DNA of 63,299 nucleotides from Bryobacterales bacterium (GTDB lineage: Bacteria; Acidobacteriota; Terriglobia; Bryobacterales; Bryobacteraceae). The notes below the pieces were generated by a model. That model was not told where the DNA came from and did no database searches. It saw only the letters and a list, made by a program, of their open reading frames with translations. The stretch spans positions 1-63,299 of the forward strand of contig JAIXKK010000214.1 in NCBI GenBank assembly GCA_026954325.1, given 5' to 3'. The translations under genes were made by a program, and so were the position numbers. Shown in pieces: positions 53,983 to 62,647 of this stretch (its first letter is position 1; each line of letters opens with the position of its first letter).

Positions 53983-55257
53983 TTATTTCCAGGGGCAGCG
54001 CTTTTCGTTGATGTGCTGCTCGAAATCGGCGCGGAAGTATTTTAACGCGCTCTGTAAGGGCTCAGCCGCGCCCGGCGCCAGCGCACAAAATGTGTGTCCG
54101 GACCCCCAGAAACGCGTTTGAAATGCGAGTTTTTCCATGTCGCCGGGTTGGCCGCGGCCTTCCTCCATCGCCCGCAGAATGCGCTCTACCCATCCGAGCC
54201 CGCTCCAGCAAGGAGTACACCAGCCGCAGGATTCCTGAGCGAAGAAATGTTCCAGGTTCGAAACCATGCCCACCGGGCAAGTCTGATCGTCAAGAATGAT
54301 CATTGTCCCCGTCCCCAGGCGGCTGCCTGCTTTCTGCACTTCGCTGAAATCCATCGGAGTGTCCAGATGTTCCCCGGTCAGAAAATCAGTCGAGGCGCCG
54401 CCGGGAAGCAAGCCGCGAAGCCGGAGCCCATCCCGCATCCCCCCTGCATGCTCCTCCAGGATTTCCCGGATAGTGGTTCCCATAGGCAGTTCCCATAGCC
54501 CAGGACGTTTCACCTTGCCGCTTGCGCCATATAACTTGGTGCCGCCGTCCTTCGACCGGCTCAAGCCCCGGAACCAGGCCGCTCCGTTGCGAATGATGTG
54601 GGGCACGTTGCACAGCGTCTCCACGTTGTTGATCGTCGTGGGCATGCCGAACAGCCCTGAAACCGGCGGAAACGGCGGTTTCGCCCGCGGGTTGGCGCGC
54701 TTGCCTTCCAGCGCGTTCAACATTCCCGTCTCTTCGCCGCACATGTATCGGCCGGCGCTGAGATGCAGGTACAGTTCGAAGCTGTAGCCGGAATGCAGGA
54801 TGTCCTTGCCGAGATAGCCGGCGCCATATGCTTCCGCGATGGCTTGTGCGACGCGCTGCGCGCCCAGTTTGTACTCGCCGCGCAGGAACACGTAGCCCGT
54901 GTCCGCGCCGGTCGCGTAGCCGGCGAGAATCATGCCCTCCACCAACTGATGCGGATCGCGCTCCACCAGCAACCGGTCCTTGAACGTGCCCGGCTCCATT
55001 TCGTCGCCGTTGGCCACCACATAGCGCGGATGCGGAACTGTTTCGGGAACGAAACTCCACTTCAGGCCGGTCGAAAATCCGGCGCCCCCGCGGCCGCGCA
55101 GGTTCGATGCCTTTACCTCTTCGATGACCGCCGCCCGCGTCATGCCTGTGAGAGCCTTGCGCAATCCCTGATACCCGCCGGCGCGCTCGTAGGCCTCTCG
55201 ATCGAGCGCCTGTCCATCGGGCCGCATGTTTCCGGTGAGCGGTTTATCCTCCGGCAT
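53983..55257 (-). CDS. nuoF: NADH-quinone oxidoreductase subunit F, FMN and NADH binding
   Basis: 424 residues with the NADH and FMN site LRGRGGAGFSTGLKWSFVPE, acidic FMN-site residues in ANGDEMEPGTFKDR, YMCGEETGMLNALEGKRANP and the 4Fe-4S N3 ligands ESCGWCTPCWSGLGW plus a later cysteine in GHTFCALAPG. Electrons enter complex I here. It starts at 55257 in a TGATG overlap with nuoE; a longer upstream frame lies inside nuoE and is rejected. Confidence 0.97.
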   Translation of the reverse strand: MPEDKPLTGNMRPDGQALDREAYERAGGYQGLRKALTGMTRAAVIEEVKASNLRGRGGAGFSTGLKWSFVPETVPHPRYVVANGDEMEPGTFKDRLLVERDPHQLVEGMILAGYATGADTGYVFLRGEYKLGAQRVAQAIAEAYGAGYLGKDILHSGYSFELYLHLSAGRYMCGEETGMLNALEGKRANPRAKPPFPPVSGLFGMPTTINNVETLCNVPHIIRNGAAWFRGLSRSKDGGTKLYGASGKVKRPGLWELPMGTTIREILEEHAGGMRDGLRLRGLLPGGASTDFLTGEHLDTPMDFSEVQKAGSRLGTGTMIILDDQTCPVGMVSNLEHFFAQESCGWCTPCWSGLGWVERILRAMEEGRGQPGDMEKLAFQTRFWGSGHTFCALAPGAAEPLQSALKYFRADFEQHINEKRCPWK

Positions 55258-55721
55258 CAGGGGTACCTCTCGAGAATCCGGTCGATCTGCTCGGGCGTCA
55301 GATCGGGATGCGTGTCGTCGTCGACCATCATGACGGGCGCGTGGTCGCAAGCCCCCAGGCATACCACCGGCAGCAGCGTGAATCTCCCATCAGCCGTTGT
55401 TTCTCCCGCCGCGACGCCGAGCCGCTTCGTAAGATGGCTGCATTGCCGGTCCGAGCCCATGATCCAGCAACTGACGCTGTCGCAGAGATAGATGACATGG
55501 CGGCCCACCGGACGCCGGAACAGCAGGTTGTAGAACGTCGCCACGCCATCCAGGTCGGCCGCCGACATGCCCAGCAACTCGCCGATATCCTTCAACGAGT
55601 CGTCGGAAAGCCAGCCACGATGTTTCTGCACGATCTTCATGGCGTCGATGCACACGGCTTTGCGGTTCGGATAGTGCGGGAACTCGGCTTCGATCTCCGC
55701 TCGTTCCTCAGGCGTCAACAT
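55257..55721 (-). CDS. nuoE: NADH-quinone oxidoreductase subunit E, [2Fe-2S]
   Basis: 154 residues with a thioredoxin-like domain and the N1a-type ligands C80, C85, C121 and C125 (CDSVSC and CLGAC). GVATFYNLLFRRPVGRHVI is the family helix-loop. It starts at 55721 with GGAG in the sequence TGAGGAGCG before it, the nuoCD stop being part of that site. Confidence 0.96.
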   Translation of the reverse strand: MLTPEERAEIEAEFPHYPNRKAVCIDAMKIVQKHRGWLSDDSLKDIGELLGMSAADLDGVATFYNLLFRRPVGRHVIYLCDSVSCWIMGSDRQCSHLTKRLGVAAGETTADGRFTLLPVVCLGACDHAPVMMVDDDTHPDLTPEQIDRILERYP

Positions 55722-55733
55722 GCGTATCGCTCC

Positions 55734-57482
55734 TCATCGGTCTATATCCGCCAATACGAAATCCATCGCCCCCAGCACGGCCAGCAAATCCGGAACCATC
55801 CGGCCGCGGCATAACAACGGCAGCATCTGCATGTGCGGAAACGAGGGCGTGCGAATGCGCGTACGATAGGAAACCGTGCTGCCGTCGCTCACCAGGTAGT
55901 AGCCGTTGTTGCCCTTGGTGGCTTCGATCGCGCCCAACGCCTCGCCAGCGGGCATCACCGGCCCCCAACTGACGCTCAGAAAATGCGTGATCAATGTTTC
56001 GATGTCGTGCATGGTGCGGTCTTTGACCGGCGGGGTGGCCAGCGGATGATCCGACTTGTAGGGGCCATCCGGCATGTGATTGACGCACTGCTCGATAATC
56101 CGCAGGCTCTGCCGCATCTCTTCCACGCGCACCACCGCGCGGTCGTAGCAATCCCCATGTGTGGCGGTGGGAATATCGAATTCGAATTGCTCGTAGCCGG
56201 AATACGGCTGCTTCTTGCGGAAGTCCCACTCGAAGCCGCAAGCCCGGAGTCCGGACCCGGTCATGCCCCACTCGATGGCCAGGTCCTTCGTGATGGTGCC
56301 GATGCCTTTCGTACGCGCCTGGAAAATCCGGTTGCGCAACACTTCGCGGTCGTACTCGGCAAGCCGCGGCGGAAAGTACCGGATAAAGTCCCGAAACATC
56401 CCGTCCCATCCCCGCGGCAAATCCGCGGCCACGCCGCCGATTCGGAACCAGTTGGGGTGCATGCGCGCTCCGCAAATCGCTTCAATCATGGCGAAAGCGC
56501 GCTCCCGGTCGTTGAACGTGTAGAACACCGGCGACATCTGGCCCACGTCCTGCGCGAACGTGCCATACCACACCAGGTGGCTGATGATGCGGAACAATTC
56601 GCTCAACATCACGCGGATCACCTGGCCGCGCGGCGGAACGGTAATACCGGCGAGCTTTTCGACGGCCGTCAGGTACGCCAGATTGTTCATGACGCCGCCA
56701 AGGTAATCCACGCGATCCGTGTACGGGATGTACGTGTGCCAGGATTGGCGCTCTCCCATCTTTTCGGCGCCGCGGTGATGGAATCCGATTTCCGGCACGC
56801 AATCCACGATCTCTTCGCCGTCCAGTTGCAGAACGATGCGCAGCACCCCGTGCGTCCCGGGGTGTTGCGGCCCGATGTTCAGAAAAATGAAATCTGTGTC
56901 CTCACTGCCGCGCTGCATGCCCCACTCCTCGGGGCGGAAGCGCAGCAACTCCTGTTCGGCTTCTTCCTTTTGCGGTGAAAGCTGGAACGGCCCCATCTCG
57001 GTGGCGCGCGCCGGGTGCTCCTTGCGCAGCGGATGGCCCACCCAGCTTCGCGGCATGAGAATGCGCTCCAGGTGAGGGTGCCCCGAAAACCGGATGCCGA
57101 ACATATCCCACACTTCGCGTTCGTACCAGTTGGCGGCCGGCCACAGGTCCGTGATGGTGTCCACGGATAACGCATCTGCTTGAAGCGCGGTCTTGATCCG
57201 GATGTATGCGTTTCGCTCGAAAGAAAACAGGTGATAGACCACCGTGAAATCAGATTGCACGGCGCCGTGCTTGAGCCGCATCCGCTCGTCGATTGCCGTC
57301 AGATCATAGAGCATCTTGTACGGCGCGTCGATTCCGTCTTTGAGATACGCCAGCATTTCATGAATGCGCGCCCGCGGGCACCAGCAGGTGGGCACGCCAT
57401 CCGCCGTCTGCTGGCCGGCGATGTCCGCGCCGTACCGCCGGCGCAGGGCCTCCACCGCATTGAGAGTCGCGGTGGCGGTCAT
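55734..57482 (-). CDS. nuoCD: NADH-quinone oxidoreductase fused subunits C and D
   Basis: 582 residues. Residues about 1-175 are the 30-kDa subunit C (DGIDAPYKMLYDLTAIDERM, then WYEREVWDMFGIRFSGHPHL). A short linker leads to subunit D from about 195 (FIFLNIGPQHPGTHGVLRIV), with the quinone-site histidine in GPQHPGTHG, HHRGAEKMGERQSWHTYIPY and MDFVLADIDR at the end. Separate genes are ancestral; fusion is seen in several lineages including E. coli. The ATG at 57482 overlaps the nuoB stop by ATGA. Confidence 0.96.
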   Translation of the reverse strand: MTATATLNAVEALRRRYGADIAGQQTADGVPTCWCPRARIHEMLAYLKDGIDAPYKMLYDLTAIDERMRLKHGAVQSDFTVVYHLFSFERNAYIRIKTALQADALSVDTITDLWPAANWYEREVWDMFGIRFSGHPHLERILMPRSWVGHPLRKEHPARATEMGPFQLSPQKEEAEQELLRFRPEEWGMQRGSEDTDFIFLNIGPQHPGTHGVLRIVLQLDGEEIVDCVPEIGFHHRGAEKMGERQSWHTYIPYTDRVDYLGGVMNNLAYLTAVEKLAGITVPPRGQVIRVMLSELFRIISHLVWYGTFAQDVGQMSPVFYTFNDRERAFAMIEAICGARMHPNWFRIGGVAADLPRGWDGMFRDFIRYFPPRLAEYDREVLRNRIFQARTKGIGTITKDLAIEWGMTGSGLRACGFEWDFRKKQPYSGYEQFEFDIPTATHGDCYDRAVVRVEEMRQSLRIIEQCVNHMPDGPYKSDHPLATPPVKDRTMHDIETLITHFLSVSWGPVMPAGEALGAIEATKGNNGYYLVSDGSTVSYRTRIRTPSFPHMQMLPLLCRGRMVPDLLAVLGAMDFVLADIDR

Positions 57483-58115
57483 GTCTGATCCGGCGTGCGT
57501 AAATCTTTGGCTTGTTGCCGTACGGCCCGCTTGAGATCGCGAAGCGAAGGCGCCGGCGGCCGTTCCACACCCTGGGGCCCAACCACCCAACTGAGCGGCC
57601 GGCGCTCCCCCCCAACAGCTTTCTGCAGGAGGGTCAACCCCTCCAGAAATGCGTCCGGACGCGGCGGGCAGCCGGGGACGTAAACATCCACCGGCAGAAA
57701 TTTGTCCACGCCTTGCACGACGCTGTAGATGTCATACATTCCGCCGGAATTGGCGCAGGAACCCATCGAAATCACCCAGCGCGGCTCCACTCATTTGCTC
57801 GTAAAGGCGTTGAATGATGGGAGCCATTTTGATGAACACCGTTCCCGCGATCACCATCAGGTCCGCCTCGCGCGGCGTGCCGCGAATCACTTCCGCGCCG
57901 AAGCGGGCGAGGTCATACTTGCTGGTGATACTGGTGGCCATCTCGACGTAGCAGCATGAGAGTCCGAAATTGAACGGCCAGATGGAGTTCTTGCGTCCCC
58001 AGGACACCAAGTCCTGCAATCGCGAAAGGATGATGCTGCGTTGCACGGCTTCCTGGAAAGCGGACCCCTCCGGCTGGGACATTGCCTGTTCCGGCCTGGT
58101 GATGGAAAATCGCAT
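57479..58115 (-). CDS. nuoB: NADH-quinone oxidoreductase subunit B, split by an apparent +1 frameshift
   Basis: The first frame (58115 down to about 57789) gives the N-terminal half, with the N2 cluster cysteine pair C54/C55 in FGLSCCYVEMATS, ending IIQRLYEQMS. The second frame continues EPRWVISMGSCANSGGMYDI and then VDVYVPGCPPRPDAFL, with the other two cysteines. Normal NuoB reads across EQM-S-EPRWV; here one G too many occurs in a GG pair at 57787-57788. Removing it restores one 211-residue protein. An assembly or sequencing error is as likely as a real mutation, since the rest of the operon is intact. Alone, the first frame would run on to 57732 with nonsense. Confidence 0.9.
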
Positions 58116-58118
58116 GTG

Positions 58119-58484
58119 TTATTTCGCGCCTCCAACTCTCCCACTCCAATCAAGCGCGCCCACGCGCCAGAGATACCCTAACGCGGCAACCAGAACACCC
58201 ACGAAAACCACGGCTTCCCAAAAGGCCTGCCACCCGAGGGCGCGGGCGGCAACCGCCCACGCGAAAAGGAACGCTGCTTCGAGGTCGAATATCACAAAGA
58301 ACATTGCCATCAGGTAAAATTTTGCGGACAGCCGTACCCGGGCAGAGCCTTCCGATAGAATGCCGCCCTCATAGGGCGACCCGGTGGCAGGCTGGCTGTG
58401 ACGCTGCCCCAGTACGTACGAAACCAGCAGCATGCCTGCGACCAGCAGCAAAACCAGCGCAAAGTATACGCCTAGCGGCCACAT
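58119..58484 (-). CDS. nuoA: NADH-quinone oxidoreductase subunit A
   Basis: 121 residues, three membrane helices. PYEGGILSEGSARVRLSAKF is a family motif before FVIFDLEAAFLFAWAVAA, which carries the conserved acidic residues of the second helix. It is the first gene of the nuo operon. AAAGGAG lies about ten bases upstream of ATG 58484. The 240-base gap to mutM must contain the operon promoter, but I could not pick it out with confidence. Confidence 0.95.
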   Translation of the reverse strand: MWPLGVYFALVLLLVAGMLLVSYVLGQRHSQPATGSPYEGGILSEGSARVRLSAKFYLMAMFFVIFDLEAAFLFAWAVAARALGWQAFWEAVVFVGVLVAALGYLWRVGALDWSGRVGGAK

Positions 58485-58724
58485 GAGATCAGCGCTCCTT
58501 TAGTAGTGCGGCGAAAGAAGGCAGTTTGATGGCCACGGAACGACAACACACGGCTCCATTTCAGGCCCTCGACTCTACTTTGACTAGAAGAAGGTGACGT
58601 TGAAAATAGTGCATTCGTCATGCGGCCGGAAACGAATGTCACGAAATCGCGGAGATCCGGATACTTCGGGATACTTCGTGGTTGACTGGGCTATCCCGGC
58701 GCATCACACTCAAAATAAGAAACA

Positions 58725-59609
58725 ATGCCTGAACTGCCGGAAGTAGAAGTGATTGTCCGCGAACTGCGTGGCCCGCTTACCGGCCGTCGAATTATCGATG
58801 CCTGGACCGATTGGCCAAAATATTTCCACCAGCCAAAATCGGAGGAAGAGTTCCGATCCTGTATCCAGGGCCGGCAAATTGAAGCGATCGATCGCCGCGC
58901 CAAGTACATCCTGATCCATCTCAGCCGGCGCCATCTGCTGCTGGTCCATCAAAAGATCTCCGGCCGCCTGCAAATGGGCAAATGGGTTTGGAATCCGGCC
59001 GCATCTCAAGGCGTGGGCCGCTGGCAACCCGCAACTTCCCCAGATCATGCGCCCCAAGGAGGCCGCTTCATCCATCTCCTTTTCGAGTTGGACAACGGAG
59101 AGCAACTGGGGCTGTCAGATTTGCGAAAATTCGCCAAGGTGATGTGCGGACCGGAGCGCGACATCCTGGACCTGCCGGAACTCCGGAACCTCGGCCCGGA
59201 ACCGCTGTCGCCCAACCTGACGTTCTCGAAATTTGAGCAACTATTCCGCCGCAAACGAGGAAACCTCAAGGAAGTGCTCATGGATCCCACCTTCATCGCC
59301 GGCATCGGCAACCTGTATTCAGACGAGATTCTGTATACCTCCCTCTTGCACCCCCTGACGCGCGTGGAGCATTTGCAGACGCCTCAGTTCCGGGTTCTGT
59401 ATCACGGCGTGCGGACCGTTCTGCGCAAAGCCATTCGATTAGGGGCCACGGGACGGCGCGCGCCCGACGGCTCCAGGCAGGGCTACGACCGCGTCTTGCT
59501 GGTCTATGGCCGGGAAGGCGAGTGCTGCCCGCGCGGGCACGTGATCGAACGAATCAAGGTCGGCGGCCGTTCGGCTCACTATTGCCCCGTCGAGCAGATC
59601 CGTCTGTAG
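58725..59609 (+). CDS. mutM: Formamidopyrimidine-DNA glycosylase, degenerate zinc finger
   Basis: 294 residues. The mature N-terminus PELPEVEVIVRELRGPLTGR supplies Pro2 and Glu3, which cleave oxidised purines such as 8-oxoguanine. The lysine in QKISGRLQMGK and the helix-two-turn-helix with IAGIGNLYSDEILYTSLLHP are present. The C-terminal beta-hairpin reads ECCPRGHVIERIKVGGRSAH and then YCPVEQ: in standard Fpg it is C-x2-C then C-x2-C, but here the second and fourth ligand positions are Arg270 and Glu290. This is a degenerate or zincless-finger form. It is probably still a glycosylase; the tandem GGATACTTCG repeat at 58659-58678 lies upstream. Confidence 0.93.
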   Translation: MPELPEVEVIVRELRGPLTGRRIIDAWTDWPKYFHQPKSEEEFRSCIQGRQIEAIDRRAKYILIHLSRRHLLLVHQKISGRLQMGKWVWNPAASQGVGRWQPATSPDHAPQGGRFIHLLFELDNGEQLGLSDLRKFAKVMCGPERDILDLPELRNLGPEPLSPNLTFSKFEQLFRRKRGNLKEVLMDPTFIAGIGNLYSDEILYTSLLHPLTRVEHLQTPQFRVLYHGVRTVLRKAIRLGATGRRAPDGSRQGYDRVLLVYGREGECCPRGHVIERIKVGGRSAHYCPVEQIRL

Positions 59610-59663
59610 CCGGCGGGTTTGGGCACGGGTGAGAGAAACTGGAAAACGGAGCTAATTAGACCG

Positions 59664-60923
59664 ATGCCATCAACGGACCGGCACACTGTCATCATTGGCG
59701 GCGGCGTCATAGGGGTATGCTGCGCGTATTACCTGGCCAAGCGCGGCGCCCGTGTCACCGTGATCGAGCGTGACCAGATCGGCAAGGCGGCGTCTTTCGG
59801 CAATGCCGGTTCCATCACGCCGGATCACCCGCCCATCAACAAGCCCGGCCGTGTCCGGCAGGCCCTCAAGTCATTTTTTCATCCGCTCAACCCGTTGTAC
59901 GTGGCGCCCACACCAGATCCCGCGCTTGCCAGGTGGCTCTGGATCTTCAGCCGCACCTGCACCGAGCGCCACCTCGAGCATGCCATGGCCGCGCTGGCGC
60001 CGTTGGGCAGGACCACCCGGCTCCTCTTCGATGAGTTGATCGAAAACGAGAAACTCAAGTGTTACTTCCGCGGCGACGGGTATTACGAGGTGTATCTAAC
60101 CGAGCGCGGCTGGGAATCCGCCCGTGAGGAATCGGCGATGGTGTCCCGCTTCGGATTCCACCCCGAAGTAATGTCAGGCGGCGCTTTGCGGGAACGGGAG
60201 CCGGCCTTGAACGATCGCGTTGCGGGCGGAGTGTTCCATCCCGAAGCAGCCAGCGTCAACCCCTACCAGTTCGTTCTCGAAATGGCGCAGCGGGCGCGGG
60301 ACTACGGGGCGCAATTCCTGACCGGCCGTGAAGTGACCGCGGTTCGAGCCTCCAGCGGCGAGGTCTGGAGCGTCGAGACGCGAAGGGGTGAGATCCTCGA
60401 GTCCAGCGCCGTCGTGCTGGCCGGTGGCGCATACAGCGTACCGCTTCTCCGGAAATTGGGAATCGATTTCCCCTTGCAGCCGGCCAAGGGGTATCACCGC
60501 GATTGCACCCCGGTGGCGGGAGGGCCGGAACTTCTGCGTCACCCCTGCGTCCTCGGTGAAAACATGGTCTTCTGCACCCCGATGGACGGGTTTGTGCGTT
60601 TCGCGGGAACGCTGGAGTTCTCCGGCGTGAATCATGAGATCAGACGCCCGCGGCTCGAGCAGATCACTCGAGCTTCCGCCCGCTACCTCAACACCGCGGC
60701 CAGCGCGGTCATCCAATCCGAATGGTGCGGTTTGCGCCCATGCCTGCCCGACGGCCTCCCTGCTATCGGCCCGCTCGCGCGCTTCCCCGGCCTCTTCGTC
60801 GCTACCGGTCATGCAATGATGGGGCTCACCCTGGGACCCGTCACGGGGAAACTCGTGGCCGAATGCGTGCTCGACAACAAGCCCAGCCTCGACATCAGCG
60901 CGTTCACCCCGAACCGCTTCTAA
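59664..60923 (+). CDS. DadA-like FAD-dependent D-amino-acid dehydrogenase/oxidoreductase
   Basis: The 419-residue flavoprotein has a glycine-rich Rossmann FAD site TVIIGGGVIGVCCAYYLAKR near the N-terminus, the acidic turn VTVIERDQIGKAASFGNAGS, and the C-terminal FAD loop PGLFVATGHAMMGLTLGPVT. GLRPCLPDGLPAIGPL is typical of DadA and glycine-oxidase relatives. It probably passes electrons from an amino acid to the quinone pool; the exact substrate is not clear. ATG 59664 is chosen; an upstream TTG in frame is rejected. Next to the lactate permease, it fits a small organic-acid/amino-acid utilisation group. Confidence 0.88.
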   Translation: MPSTDRHTVIIGGGVIGVCCAYYLAKRGARVTVIERDQIGKAASFGNAGSITPDHPPINKPGRVRQALKSFFHPLNPLYVAPTPDPALARWLWIFSRTCTERHLEHAMAALAPLGRTTRLLFDELIENEKLKCYFRGDGYYEVYLTERGWESAREESAMVSRFGFHPEVMSGGALREREPALNDRVAGGVFHPEAASVNPYQFVLEMAQRARDYGAQFLTGREVTAVRASSGEVWSVETRRGEILESSAVVLAGGAYSVPLLRKLGIDFPLQPAKGYHRDCTPVAGGPELLRHPCVLGENMVFCTPMDGFVRFAGTLEFSGVNHEIRRPRLEQITRASARYLNTAASAVIQSEWCGLRPCLPDGLPAIGPLARFPGLFVATGHAMMGLTLGPVTGKLVAECVLDNKPSLDISAFTPNRF

Positions 60924-60986
60924 CCACCCACTGCCTATCTCGTGCCTGCCGCCTTCTTGGTTTGTTATAAACTAAGCCAACCGTCC

Positions 60987-62639
60987 ATGAACGAAACCTG
61001 GTCTCAGAATTACAATCCCCTCGGCAACGTGTTCCTGTCGACGGCCGCGGCCGCGCTCCCCGCTATTGTTCTCTTCTACCTCCTTGCCGTACGTCGAACC
61101 GCGGCCTGGAAGGCGGCCATTTACGCCTTCCTGGCCGCCGCCGTGCTGGCCCTCGCCGTCTTTCGCATGCCCGTTCACATGCTGGCCGGAGCGGTGGCAA
61201 GCGGACTCACCTACGGCTGGTGGCGCATTGCCTGGGTGGTCGTAGCCGCGGTATTCGTCTATGAAATTACAGTCGAGTCCGGCCAGTTCGAAAACCTGAA
61301 ACAATCCATCGGACAGATTGCGGATGACCCGAGGTTGCAGGCTCTGTTAATCGCATTTGCTTTCGGCGCGCTGCTCGAGGGAGCCGGCGGCGGCGGCGCC
61401 CCCGTGGCCGTCACCGCGGCCATGATGATCGGCCTGGGCTTCCCGCCCTTCGCCACGGCGCTCCTTTGTCTGCTCGCCAACTCCGCTCCCGTCGCCTTCG
61501 GCGGATTGGGCAACCCCATCCGTACCCTCACCGCCGTCACCGGCCTGCCCGCGGCTGACTTCAGCGCCATGGTGGGCCGCATTCTTCCCCTCACTACGCT
61601 CGTCCTTCCCTTCTGGCTCATCCGTATGATCGCCGACACAGCCGACACCCTGGCCGTCTGGCCCGGATTGCTCGTCTGCGGGCTCACCTTCGGCGGCATC
61701 CAGTTCTTCTGGTCGAACTTCATGGACGAGTCGCTGGTTGACATTCTCGGCGGCATAGGCACCCTCCTGGTGCTCGCCTTTTTCTTCCGCAAGGTCTGGA
61801 AACCCGCCAGGATCTGGGAGGCTCCGAATTGGAAGATAACCACGTACACCCATCGCCCCGCCCTCACCTTCGCCCAGATCCTCAAGGCATGGTCGCCCTT
61901 CCTCTTGCTTGCTATTTTCGTGGTCGTCTGGGGCCTGCCTGCCGTAGCGAAATTCCTCGATCAGTTTTCCTGGAAGGGCCCCGTGCCCGGTTTGGATCAC
62001 CTGGTGCTCCGCCAACCGCCTGCCGTGGTGAAGGCCTATGCCGAGCCCGCGGTCTTCGATGTTTCCTGGCTCTCCACCGTCGGAACCGGCACCTTTTTCT
62101 CTGGACTCCTCACCGGCCCGCTGCTCGGGCCTTCCATCGGGCGCACCATGAAGGTGTTCATCCGCACGTTTTCCCGATTGCGGTTCAGCATCGCGGCCAT
62201 TCTCGCCATGTTGAGTCTGGGGTATCTCACCCGCTACTGCGGCATGGACGCGACGCTCGGACTCGCGCTCTCGAATACCGGCGTCCTGTTCCCCCTGTTC
62301 GGCACCCTCATCGGGTGGATCGGTGTCGCGCTCAGCGGAACCGACGCCGGCTCCAACGCGCTGTTCGGTAGCTTGCAGATGATCACCGCCAACAAGCTGG
62401 GACTCAGCCCCATCCTCATGGGAGCCGCCAACAGCGCGGGAGGCGTCATGGGCAAGATGATCGCGGCTCAATCCCTGGTGATCGCCTGCGCGGTGACAGG
62501 CCAGGAAGGAAAGGAAGGGCTCCTGTTCCGCGCGGTCGCGAAACATAGCCTGGCGCTTGCCTTCCTCGTGGGCTTGCTCGTACTGATGTATGCCTACGTC
62601 TTCCCCGGCGCCATTCCGAGCGGCCATCACTTCTGGTAG
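60987..62639 (+). CDS. lldP: L-lactate permease family transporter
   Basis: 550 residues with 12 or more membrane helices. The LctP/LldP signature is clear in FAFGALLEGAGGGGAPVAVT and then LCLLANSAPVAFGGLGNPIR, followed by GRILPLTTLVLPFWLI. The C-terminal region has GTDAGSNALFGSLQMITANK and ANSAGGVMGKMIAAQSLVIA, also typical. It imports lactate or glycolate with protons. No lactate dehydrogenase gene is visible nearby. It starts 63 bases after the FAD oxidoreductase and is followed closely by a membrane-protein gene. Confidence 0.9.
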   Translation: MNETWSQNYNPLGNVFLSTAAAALPAIVLFYLLAVRRTAAWKAAIYAFLAAAVLALAVFRMPVHMLAGAVASGLTYGWWRIAWVVVAAVFVYEITVESGQFENLKQSIGQIADDPRLQALLIAFAFGALLEGAGGGGAPVAVTAAMMIGLGFPPFATALLCLLANSAPVAFGGLGNPIRTLTAVTGLPAADFSAMVGRILPLTTLVLPFWLIRMIADTADTLAVWPGLLVCGLTFGGIQFFWSNFMDESLVDILGGIGTLLVLAFFFRKVWKPARIWEAPNWKITTYTHRPALTFAQILKAWSPFLLLAIFVVVWGLPAVAKFLDQFSWKGPVPGLDHLVLRQPPAVVKAYAEPAVFDVSWLSTVGTGTFFSGLLTGPLLGPSIGRTMKVFIRTFSRLRFSIAAILAMLSLGYLTRYCGMDATLGLALSNTGVLFPLFGTLIGWIGVALSGTDAGSNALFGSLQMITANKLGLSPILMGAANSAGGVMGKMIAAQSLVIACAVTGQEGKEGLLFRAVAKHSLALAFLVGLLVLMYAYVFPGAIPSGHHFW

Positions 62640-62647
62640 AGACATCC

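Noticed and set aside
57479..57790. Independent small gene from GTG 57790
   Set aside because: The sequence is the C-terminal half of NuoB in the right order, so it is the frameshifted remainder and not a separate gene.
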